Source: an uncultured Verrucomicrobiota bacterium (lineage in GTDB: Bacteria > Verrucomicrobiota > Kiritimatiellia > RFP12 > UBA1067). Taken from it: DNA of 10,310 nt. The stretch lies in NCBI GenBank assembly GCA_946631345.1, contig CAMPAA010000104.1:1-10310 (forward strand). Direction: 5' to 3'. The position numbers and the translations under genes were made by a program. Numbering within the stretch: the first letter of the stretch is position 1; each line of letters starts with the position of its first letter. Shown here piece after piece: positions 1-5,542 of this stretch. The notes under the pieces are model-generated. The model saw only the letters and a list, made by a program, of their open reading frames with translations. It made no database searches and was not told the DNA's origin.

Positions 1-856
1 CGGATGACTCCGGCGCGTGGAGTAAACGCGCCACGAGGCGCGGCAGCAGGGCGAGCCCGCCCAGCATGCCCAGAAAGACGATCGGCATGAGGCGCTTGAG
101 CCAACCTCTCGGCCGCCCCTTCCAGATGCAGGCCACGCCGGCCATTCCGTAGGCGATCGGCAGCATGGCAAGAGCGCCGCGCGAGTAGGACCGCACCACC
201 GCCGCCGCCGAGCAGATGAACGCCAGGGTGCAGAGCTTGCGGAAGCGCGTCCTGAAGCCCTGCGTGAGGTAGACGGCGAAGAACAGCGCGCCGAGCATGA
301 GCATCGCCATGCACATGCTGTTCTGGTGCGGAAAGAACCCGTGCGGCTGGTACGTCCCGGAGTAGTGCTCCTTCACCACGATTAGCATGTTCCCGATGGC
401 GAACAGCGCAAGGGCCTGCAGCACGGCCTTCACGTTGTCCGTGGCCTTGAGGTAGCTGTACACGGCGAGGTAGAAGATGTACAGCATGATCATCTTCCAT
501 ATCTCGTACCATGCGATCATGGTGTCTTCCGCCTCCCTCAGGCTCGGAAGGCAGAGGAGGAAGTAGAGCAGGTACAGCCTGAACCCCCATTCCGGGAAGA
601 GCCCCTTGAGCCGACGTCCCGCCGCCAGCGCCAGCAGCATCGCGAACGAAAGCAAGTGGATGAGGCTCACCTCCATGCCGCGCGCGCTGCCCCGGTAGCT
701 CTCGTTCGAGAAGAAGTTTATGGAGGTCGCGAGGTAGAGGCACAGCGCGGCCACCATCGCCCATATCGCGTACTTCATCCACCGCCTGTTGATGAACAGC
801 AGCAGCGCCAGCGGCGCAACGCCAAGCGCGGCGATGGTGAAGATGACGTACTTCAT
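1..856 (-). CDS. O-antigen polymerase/ligase-like membrane protein (Wzy/WaaL type), 3' end outside window
   Basis: This frame is open from the ATG at 854-856 to the window edge, giving 285 codons with no stop, so the C-terminus is missing. The protein is very hydrophobic, with many predicted membrane segments starting at the N-terminus (MKYVIFTIAALGVAPLALLL). Two stretches resemble the O-antigen ligase/polymerase superfamily: a loop with FFPHQNSMCMAML near residue 175 and RSYSRGALAMLPIAYG near residue 230. Family members polymerise lipid-linked repeat units or transfer finished glycan to an acceptor at the periplasmic face of the inner membrane. The gene begins 1 nt after the stop of the export lipoprotein gene, so it is in the same operon and probably translated by re-initiation. 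Polymerase and ligase cannot be separated from this fragment, and an unrelated polytopic membrane protein is less likely. Confidence 0.72.
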   Translation of the reverse strand, partial: MKYVIFTIAALGVAPLALLLFINRRWMKYAIWAMVAALCLYLATSINFFSNESYRGSARGMEVSLIHLLSFAMLLALAAGRRLKGLFPEWGFRLYLLYFLLCLPSLREAEDTMIAWYEIWKMIMLYIFYLAVYSYLKATDNVKAVLQALALFAIGNMLIVVKEHYSGTYQPHGFFPHQNSMCMAMLMLGALFFAVYLTQGFRTRFRKLCTLAFICSAAAVVRSYSRGALAMLPIAYGMAGVACIWKGRPRGWLKRLMPIVFLGMLGGLALLPRLVARLLHAPESS

Positions 857-857
857 C

Positions 858-1931
858 TCATCGGTCCGATATCGTGTAGACGCGCGACGTGAGCAGGCTT
901 ATGAGCTGCGCCGTGGGCATCAGCTTGCGCACGAACACGTTGTACTCCGAGATGTTGTCCTTCGGCACGTATATGATGTCGCCGGCCTTGAGCGAGATGT
1001 TGCGGCACTTGCCGGCGAGGATGCCGTCCACGTCAACCTTGTAGAGCCTCGGGTGGGCAAGCCCGTCGCGAATGAGGATCACGTGCTTCCAGTGCGTCTC
1101 CTGCATCCAGCCTGCCGTCGTGAGCGTCTCTATGAGGCCCATGCCCGGCTCGAAGAGCCGCTTGTGCGGGTTCCTGACCTCGCCGCATATCGTGACGGAG
1201 GCCTCCATGCGCTGCGCGATGAACACGTAGTCGCCCTTGCGGACGCGGATGTTGTGGAGCGTGCTGCCCTCGTTGATGGCCTTGCTGAAATCGACCGGGA
1301 GAATCTCGCCCTTGCGCACGATTATGGAATGTTCGAGGTCGGCTACGTCCACGTCCACGCCGTTGAACAGCCGCGTCGCGCTCGAGCCCGCCAGCGCGTA
1401 GAGGTCTGCGAGCTTGGTGCCGTTCGATATGCTGTACACGCCTGGCTTCGCGCACGCTCCGGCGATGGTCGCCGTCTCGCTCGATATCTCGCGCACCGTC
1501 ACGCTCACCACGGGGTTCTTGATGTAGGGTGCAAGCCCCTCGCGTATCTTGTCGGCCCCGTCGGCGATGCTCAGCCCGCTCAGCCGCACCTGCCCCATGA
1601 ACGCGATGCCAACCGTGCCGTCAGGCCCGATCCTGGTCACGTTGTTCAGGTCCTCGTGGCCGTACACGCGGATCTCGATCTGGTCGCCGGCGTTCATCCT
1701 GTACACCGGCTCCTCGTCGGCCGCAAGCTCCTCGAGGCGCTTCTTCTGCCGCGCGAGGGCCTCCTCGTCGCGCCCCGTCTCGTCGAGGACGGCGCTGTCG
1801 TCCGCCGTGTTCGTCACCTCGAACACCGACCTGTAGTTGCCGGTGAGGCGGTCCGTGTAGCAGCCCGCCAGCGCGAACGCCGCCGCGAGCGCCGCCATGC
1901 ACCACTCCGCCGTGGAACGCGCGCTCCTCAT
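858..1931 (-). CDS. Wza-like polysaccharide export outer-membrane lipoprotein
   Basis: This 357-aa protein probably forms the periplasmic/outer-membrane export channel for the polysaccharide. The N-terminus is a lipoprotein signal: a hydrophobic stretch ending in lipobox LAGC, with acylated Cys24. A polysaccharide-export (Poly_export) domain spans about residues 77-148 (YRMNAGDQIEIRVYG, then IGPDGTVGIAFMGQV). Two SLBB-like repeats follow, at about 153-205 (IAGACAKPGVYSISNG) and 244-290 (ASVTICGEVRNPHKR). The length is close to E. coli Wza (379 aa). I chose the ATG at 1929-1931 because it puts the signal peptide at residue 1, has GGAGG upstream, and overlaps the co-polymerase stop as ATGA. The frame stays open upstream to 2264, but that part is a shadow of the co-polymerase gene. 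The C-terminus (NVFVRKLMPTAQLISLLTSR) may be the membrane-spanning helix seen in Wza, which is inference. Confidence 0.92.
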   Translation of the reverse strand: MRSARSTAEWCMAALAAAFALAGCYTDRLTGNYRSVFEVTNTADDSAVLDETGRDEEALARQKKRLEELAADEEPVYRMNAGDQIEIRVYGHEDLNNVTRIGPDGTVGIAFMGQVRLSGLSIADGADKIREGLAPYIKNPVVSVTVREISSETATIAGACAKPGVYSISNGTKLADLYALAGSSATRLFNGVDVDVADLEHSIIVRKGEILPVDFSKAINEGSTLHNIRVRKGDYVFIAQRMEASVTICGEVRNPHKRLFEPGMGLIETLTTAGWMQETHWKHVILIRDGLAHPRLYKVDVDGILAGKCRNISLKAGDIIYVPKDNISEYNVFVRKLMPTAQLISLLTSRVYTISDR

Positions 1932-3898
1932 CTCTTCGCCTCCATCTCCTTGCGCACCGTCCTTGCCGACACGCCCGTCACCAGCCCCATAACCGGCTTG
2001 CCCGCCGCCCGCACGTGCTTGCGCACGTACTTGACCCAGCTGCGCGGCGTGGAGTCCGCCCCGGCTACCACGATCATGCAGTCGCACACCGTAAGGAGCT
2101 GGTCGAAGAAGCTCCCGCCGCGGCGGATCCCGTCCTGCACGAACATGAACACGTGGTCGTACTGCTTGCGCAGCTCCGCTATGTCGGCCTGGAGCATCTG
2201 AAGCTCCGTCGGCGCCAGCACGTACCGGTTCGCCACCGGGAACCAGCCCTGAAGCCCCTTGCACACCGTGTTTAGCATCGTCTCGGAGTCCTCCGGCGGC
2301 TCGAAGCTGCCCTCCGCCACCACCGACAGCATGAACGACTGCGAGCCGGACATCGCAAGCGACCAGTTCAGCGCCTCGCGGAACTTCGGCTGCTCCGGCG
2401 CGCCCGGCAGGCGGCTAACCAGCACCGTCCCCTTCGGCAGCTCCGACGCCGTGAACCTGAGCGCCACCACCCCGAGCACGTCCTTCTCGTTGTCCGCCGA
2501 GAGCGCGCCGTCCTTCGGCAGTGAGCCGAGCATCTCCACGTCGCCGAACGCCGCCAGCTCCTTCGCGTTGCGCAGCTTGCCCCAGAGAAGCTCGATTACG
2601 AGCAGCAGGAACACCAGCAGGCCCGTGCATCCGCCCGTCGCGATGGCGGCGTAGACGAACGTCTTCACGTTCAGCGGCCGCTTGTCGCCCGCGCCGCCCG
2701 CACGCTCTATCTGCCTGAGGTCGTTTACGGTGGACATCTGGAGGTAGGCGAGGTCGTCCAGCTGGTCCTCGAGGTCGCGCAGGGTCCGCTCCAGGTCGTT
2801 GCGCTTCACCCTCAGCCGCTCGATGGCGGGGATCGCCGCCGTGAGCTCCGCCGACTTCTTCTCGTTGTCCTTTATCTCCTGCTCAAGCGAACGCTGGTTC
2901 TCGGAGAGCACCTCCATCTTGAGCGATATCTCGGCCAGCTCGCTCGCCGCCTTCTCGATGCGGTCGATCTCGTTCACGTCGATGCCTGATATGCCCTTCT
3001 CCTTGAGCATCTTCATGTAGCCGTCGAGGAGCATCCTGCGCTCCTCTATCTTGCCGCTCACCTTCGGGTTCAGGTCGGTGTACACCTCGCGCAGCTTGGT
3101 TATCTCGGCATCCACCGCCGCGATCTCCTCGCTCTTCTTGTGGATGATGGGCGCGCTCGCGATGATCGTCGGCCCCATGTTGCCCACAAGCTCGTCGAGC
3201 TTCTTCTTCTTGACCTCCTCGTTCGCCATCTGCACGCTGAGCATCGACATGTTGCGCCGCTGGTCGGAGATTAGCTGGTTGAGCGTGGTCAGCGCCTCGC
3301 TCGGCGACGCCACGCCGATCTGCCCCTTCGCGGCGCTCTCCTCGCTTTCAAGCTCGGCGATCTGATCCTGAAGGCTCTTCTTGCGCACCATGATGGACTC
3401 GCGCCAGTTCTCCAGCTCGCGCGTGCGGTAGGTGGAGTACTCCTCGATGAGCACCTCCGCATAGGCGTTCACCTTCTTCACCGCCCCCACCCATGTGGGC
3501 GCATGGGCCTTGAGCGTGAAGATGTTGCTCGGCTTGCGCTCCTGGACGATCTCGATGTCGGTCGTGAGGCACTGCTTTTCAAGCAGCCCTATCGGCAGAC
3601 GCTCCCCAACCCGCCGCATCAGCGACTTCCTTTCGAGGATCGTGAGCAGCTGCTTGTCGGATATCGTCTCTATCTTGGATACGCGCCGGGGCATGTACAG
3701 CAGGCGCGTCTGCGCATCGAACCGGTGCACGCTCTTCGCGAAGTGCCACACGAGAAAAACGAAGGAAACGCTGAAAGAACCCACCAAAACGGCAAGGATG
3801 AGCCAAATCCACTTCAAGAGGATCACGCTTGCCACTTTGCGCATGGCATTTATCTTCTGGAGCTGCTCACGCTCCTCTTCTGTCATTGTATCTTCCAT
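1928..3898 (-). CDS. Wzz/Wzc (GumC-like) polysaccharide co-polymerase with degenerate BY-kinase domain
   Basis: This 656-aa inner-membrane protein probably controls chain length and couples polymerisation to export. TM1 lies at about residues 25-50, followed by a Wzz-like periplasmic region (about 58-150) and a long charged coiled-coil region (about 155-400) that includes LREVYTDLNPKV, a GumC/Wzc-type motif. TM2 lies at about 412-438. The cytoplasmic part (445-656) follows the bacterial tyrosine kinase layout but lacks its active-site motifs. The P-loop position reads VSRLPGAPEQPKFREAL, with no GxxGxGKS/T. The Walker A' position reads SFMLSVVAEGS. The Walker B region reads YDHVFMFVQDG instead of a DxPP motif. 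The C-terminus has no tyrosine cluster. It starts 3 nt after the upstream gene. AAGG directly abuts the ATG at 3898, so the in-frame ATG at 3886 (residue 5) is a possible alternative start. The stop overlaps the next start as ATGA. Confidence 0.9.
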   Translation of the reverse strand: MEDTMTEEEREQLQKINAMRKVASVILLKWIWLILAVLVGSFSVSFVFLVWHFAKSVHRFDAQTRLLYMPRRVSKIETISDKQLLTILERKSLMRRVGERLPIGLLEKQCLTTDIEIVQERKPSNIFTLKAHAPTWVGAVKKVNAYAEVLIEEYSTYRTRELENWRESIMVRKKSLQDQIAELESEESAAKGQIGVASPSEALTTLNQLISDQRRNMSMLSVQMANEEVKKKKLDELVGNMGPTIIASAPIIHKKSEEIAAVDAEITKLREVYTDLNPKVSGKIEERRMLLDGYMKMLKEKGISGIDVNEIDRIEKAASELAEISLKMEVLSENQRSLEQEIKDNEKKSAELTAAIPAIERLRVKRNDLERTLRDLEDQLDDLAYLQMSTVNDLRQIERAGGAGDKRPLNVKTFVYAAIATGGCTGLLVFLLLVIELLWGKLRNAKELAAFGDVEMLGSLPKDGALSADNEKDVLGVVALRFTASELPKGTVLVSRLPGAPEQPKFREALNWSLAMSGSQSFMLSVVAEGSFEPPEDSETMLNTVCKGLQGWFPVANRYVLAPTELQMLQADIAELRKQYDHVFMFVQDGIRRGGSFFDQLLTVCDCMIVVAGADSTPRSWVKYVRKHVRAAGKPVMGLVTGVSARTVRKEMEAKR

Positions 3899-3901
3899 CC
3901 C

Positions 3902-4459
3902 TTAAAAAGGATGCGTATTATCGCATATCTTACCGTAAAAATCAACAAGTTTAGCCGCCAAAACGCCCCAGTCGTAGCCTTTCGCCGCCTCTTTCCCCGC
4001 CTCGACCATCGAACTGCGCAGGCCAGGCTCCGAAAAAACCCTTCCTATGGCCGCGTCGAGCGCCGCCGCGTCGCCGGACGGGAACGTGAGCGCGGCGGCG
4101 GGATGCGCCGCGCAGAGCCGCCCAAGCCCCCCAACGTCGCTCGCCACCACCGGCACCCCCGCCGCCCACGCCTCCAGCACCACTATCCCGAACGGCTCGT
4201 GCCGGCTCGGCAGCGCAAAGACGTCCGCACCCCTGTACTCGGCCACAAGCTCCGCGCTTCCCGGCTTCAGCGCGCCGGTGAACGCAAGCCGCCCCCCTGC
4301 GCCGAGCGCCGCCGCCCGCGCCTCCAGCTCCGCGCGGTAGTCCGGCTGCGTCACAGGCCCCACAAGGCGCACCGAGGCTTCGGGGTGCCTCCCGAGCCAT
4401 TCCACCAGCATCATCTGGTTCTTCTGCCGGTCGATCCGCGCCACGCACAGAACAGTCAT
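3902..4459 (-). CDS. GT4 glycosyltransferase, C-terminal (nucleotide-sugar-binding) half only
   Basis: This 185-aa protein is the C-terminal Rossmann domain of a GT-B fold, GT4-family glycosyltransferase. It opens with VLCVARIDRQKNQ, the beta strand and donor-phosphate loop that normally begins domain 2. It contains SRHEPFGIVVLEAWAAGVPV, with the E-x7-E pair at Glu88/Glu96, then VASDVGG and a normal C-terminal helix. No N-terminal acceptor domain is present. The frame stays open upstream to 4663, but that extension is a shadow of the HU-domain gene and has no glycosyltransferase character. The ATG at 4457-4459 overlaps the HU-gene stop as ATGA, so translation is probably coupled to that gene. 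Its natural partner is the N-terminal half at 5543-6163 (206 aa), because together they make a normal GT4 length of about 390 aa. Alternatives are a decaying remnant or a surviving piece of a different GT4 gene. Confidence 0.85.
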   Translation of the reverse strand: MTVLCVARIDRQKNQMMLVEWLGRHPEASVRLVGPVTQPDYRAELEARAAALGAGGRLAFTGALKPGSAELVAEYRGADVFALPSRHEPFGIVVLEAWAAGVPVVASDVGGLGRLCAAHPAAALTFPSGDAAALDAAIGRVFSEPGLRSSMVEAGKEAAKGYDWGVLAAKLVDFYGKICDNTHPF

Positions 4460-5310
4460 GCCCGCCCCCAGATCAGCGAATGCACGCTGGCTTCGGGATA
4501 AAACTCCAGCCAGCTGTCGAAGAACGCACGGCCACGGTGCAGCTGCCTCTTCGATCCGGCTTCGCCGCCGTGCGAATGGACTCCGACCATCACCGCCACG
4601 GGACGGTTCCTCTCCGGATCGAATCTGGGGTTGACCACATACGGTCCAACGCTGGTTTTCCACGGGATGACGATCCGCCGCCCGTCAGGCGACACCTCGA
4701 TGCCTTTGCCGTCCCAGTAACGGGCGCAGACGAAGCGGTGTTCAAGCTGCGTGAAGTATATCACGTTCAGGTAATCGTCGCACCCGTCGAGCATGAACAG
4801 GTTCTCGCCTTCAAGCACGAAGTCGTCGCCGAACACGAGACCTTTCGCCTCCGGCGCGGACTTGGAGCACAGCCTCTCTATCTTGACCTCCGGCCCGGCG
4901 TTGCGGTTGTACACCGTAAGGCCGTCCCTCCTGTCCGGTCTGCGGTCCGATATGCCGCTGAGCGGACGCAGCACGAGCTGGAACTTGTGCTTTTCGGGGT
5001 CGAACTGCTCTCCTGGCTCGTCGAACCTGCCCTTTACCTCCATCTGGAGCGTGAAGTAGTCGCCGAGCCTCCGGCTGTTGCCGTCCTTCAGCGTGTTCTC
5101 GACCATGGTGCTGATCGTGTGCAGGACTATCAGTCCGACCGTAGTCTTGTCGAACCCGCTGAGCCCGCGCGTCGTCACCTCGTCCAGGACTTCCGAGAAC
5201 GGAATCGTCCGCCGCCCCTTGATGCGGCCAGTGTAGCCGCCGTCCTTGATGAACTTCGCCGACACCGGCACGAGTTCCAGCTCCCGGTTCTTTGCGGATA
5301 CGTATGCCAT
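4456..5310 (-). CDS. HU/IHF-like DNA-binding protein with probable beta-rich (DUF4469-type) C-terminal domain
   Basis: This is a 284-aa protein. Residues about 1-118 read like the long HU-family variant found with C-terminal Ig-like domains in Bacteroidota and related phyla: a start with spaced hydrophobics, a helical part (FSEVLDEVTTRGLSGFDKTT, then LHTISTMVENTLKDG), and a beta-arm region (LGDYFTLQMEVKGRFDEPGE, then FDPEKHKFQLVLRPL). Residues about 140-284 look beta-rich (GPEVKIERL, FGDDFVLEGENLFML, IPWKTSVGPYVVNP) and may be an Ig-like DUF4469-type domain, which is less certain. The start is supported by AAAGGAG 6 nt upstream and by a promoter about 40 nt further up. I infer a nucleoid-like or sequence-specific regulator acting on DNA. 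It lies between the two halves of a GT4 enzyme, has its own promoter and looks less GC-rich than its neighbours, so it may be an acquired cassette. I see no catalytic recombinase residues. Confidence 0.75.
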   Translation of the reverse strand: MAYVSAKNRELELVPVSAKFIKDGGYTGRIKGRRTIPFSEVLDEVTTRGLSGFDKTTVGLIVLHTISTMVENTLKDGNSRRLGDYFTLQMEVKGRFDEPGEQFDPEKHKFQLVLRPLSGISDRRPDRRDGLTVYNRNAGPEVKIERLCSKSAPEAKGLVFGDDFVLEGENLFMLDGCDDYLNVIYFTQLEHRFVCARYWDGKGIEVSPDGRRIVIPWKTSVGPYVVNPRFDPERNRPVAVMVGVHSHGGEAGSKRQLHRGRAFFDSWLEFYPEASVHSLIWGRA

Positions 5311-5316
5311 GAAATG

Positions 5317-5323
5317 CTCCTTT
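5317..5323 (-). promoter_or_regulatory. Ribosome binding site of the HU-domain gene
   Basis: On the minus strand this reads AAAGGAG, 6 nt before the ATG at 5308-5310. It is a strong Shine-Dalgarno sequence and fixes the start of the HU-domain gene. It lies about 20-25 nt inside the leader expected from the promoter at 5350-5378. Confidence 0.8.
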
Positions 5324-5349
5324 CCTGTACGATTTGTCTTTTGGATGAG

Positions 5350-5378
5350 AGTGTATCACATCTCGCCCCCCCAGTCAA
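5350..5378 (-). promoter_or_regulatory. Sigma70-type promoter with extended -10 for the HU-domain gene
   Basis: On the minus strand the -35 is TTGACT (5373-5378, 5 of 6 consensus bases), followed by a 17-nt spacer (5356-5372) and a -10 of TACACT (5350-5355, 4 of 6). TGA directly precedes the -10, which matches the extended -10 TGn motif. The expected transcript start is near 5343, giving a leader of about 33 nt that contains the ribosome binding site. The first palindrome of the array ends 1 bp upstream of the -35. This is an internal promoter of the locus and could also drive the GT4 C-half, co-polymerase, exporter and polymerase genes. The call rests on consensus matching, and the sigma factor preference of the organism is unknown. 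Confidence 0.68.
5366..5372 (-). repeat. G7 homopolymer tract inside the promoter spacer
   Basis: Seven consecutive C on the plus strand (G on the transcribed-sense strand) fill the -35-proximal part of the promoter spacer. The present length gives the optimal 17-bp spacing. Slippage would change the spacing one base at a time, as known for phase-variable promoters such as Neisseria porA. Seven is near the short end for frequent slippage, so this is only a candidate. Confidence 0.6.
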
Positions 5379-5379
5379 C

Positions 5380-5529
5380 CGCTCTCAGGTGTATTTGCTT
5401 CCATGTTCAATTGAGGTATTTATCAAGCTCACCTGTGTTTGATTCCAAACACACCTGTATTCAGAAACAAACACAGGTGTGTTTGAAAGCAAACATAGGT
5501 GTGTTTGGAACATATCTCAGGTGAGTGTG
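5380..5529. repeat. Seven 18-bp imperfect palindromes at an exact 22-bp period
   Basis: Units start at 5380, 5402, 5424, 5446, 5468, 5490 and 5512, each 18 bp with a 4-bp spacer (CTTC, TTAT, ATTC, GAAA, AAAG, GAAC). The best unit, 5468-5485, reads CAAACACAGGTGTGTTTG: 8-bp symmetric arms around GG. The unit at 5490 differs from it by one base. The units at 5424 and 5446 have CC at the centre. The unit at 5402 is the most diverged, with CAATTG at its core. The core CANNTG is present in six units, and 5490 has TAGGTG. A 22-bp step is close to two helical turns, so all sites face one side of the DNA. The array ends 1 bp upstream of the -35 of the HU-gene promoter, as expected for activator or operator sites. 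It is visibly richer in A and T than the flanking genes. The binding protein is unknown, and the HU-domain protein itself is one candidate. Confidence 0.85.
5446..5485. repeat. Perfect 13-bp inverted repeat within the array
   Basis: CAAACACACCTGT at 5446-5458 and ACAGGTGTGTTTG at 5473-5485 are exact reverse complements separated by 14 nt. They come from two neighbouring array units with opposite centres (CC and GG). A second hairpin lies alongside: TGTGTTTG at 5434-5441 and CAAACACA at 5446-5453 form 8 bp across a 4-nt loop. In DNA these could extrude as a cruciform. In RNA reading through from the upstream gene they would fold, but no U-run follows, so a Rho-independent terminator is not supported. 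Confidence 0.8.
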
Positions 5530-5542
5530 GAATTTCAGGGGG

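Larger units (their letters stand above)
4456..5542 (-). other. Putative inserted regulatory segment splitting a GT4 gene
   Basis: This roughly 1.09-kb stretch holds the palindrome array, a promoter and the HU-domain gene. The N-terminal half of a GT4 enzyme ends directly upstream, its stop at 5543-5545 lying 13 bp from the last array unit. The C-terminal half begins on the HU-gene stop codon. I infer an insertion or a recombination junction. I found no transposase, no integrase, no terminal inverted repeats and no convincing target-site duplication, so the ends are approximate and calling it mobile would go too far. Confidence 0.5.

Noticed and set aside
789..2201. Long plus-strand open frame opposite the exporter and co-polymerase genes
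   Set aside because: It is a high-GC shadow frame, rich in Arg, His, Ala and Val with no domain pattern. The opposite strand encodes clear families. The same applies to the plus-strand frames at 3503-4501, 4480-5442, 5525-6223 and 7324-8310.
4460..4663. Longer GT4 C-half starting at 4663
   Set aside because: The extra 68 residues are an alternative frame of the HU-domain gene, arginine-rich and without glycosyltransferase features. The ATG at 4459 with the ATGA overlap fits better.
5411..5439. Plus-strand promoter (TTGAGG, 17 nt, TGTGTT) in the array
   Set aside because: The -10 is poor and there is no plus-strand gene downstream. The match comes from the repeat motif.
5446..5485. Rho-independent terminator after the GT4 N-half
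   Set aside because: The stem-loop is good but is not GC-rich and no U-run follows it on the minus strand.
5380..5529. CRISPR array
   Set aside because: The period is only 22 bp with 4-bp spacers and the repeats are degenerate palindromes. No spacer-length unique sequence and no cas genes are present.
5380..5529. Bacteroidota-type promoters (TAnnTTTG) in the repeated TGTGTTTG arms
   Set aside because: The arms lack the TA of the -7 box in most units, matching -33 boxes are not at fixed spacing, and the overall GC content does not fit Bacteroidota.
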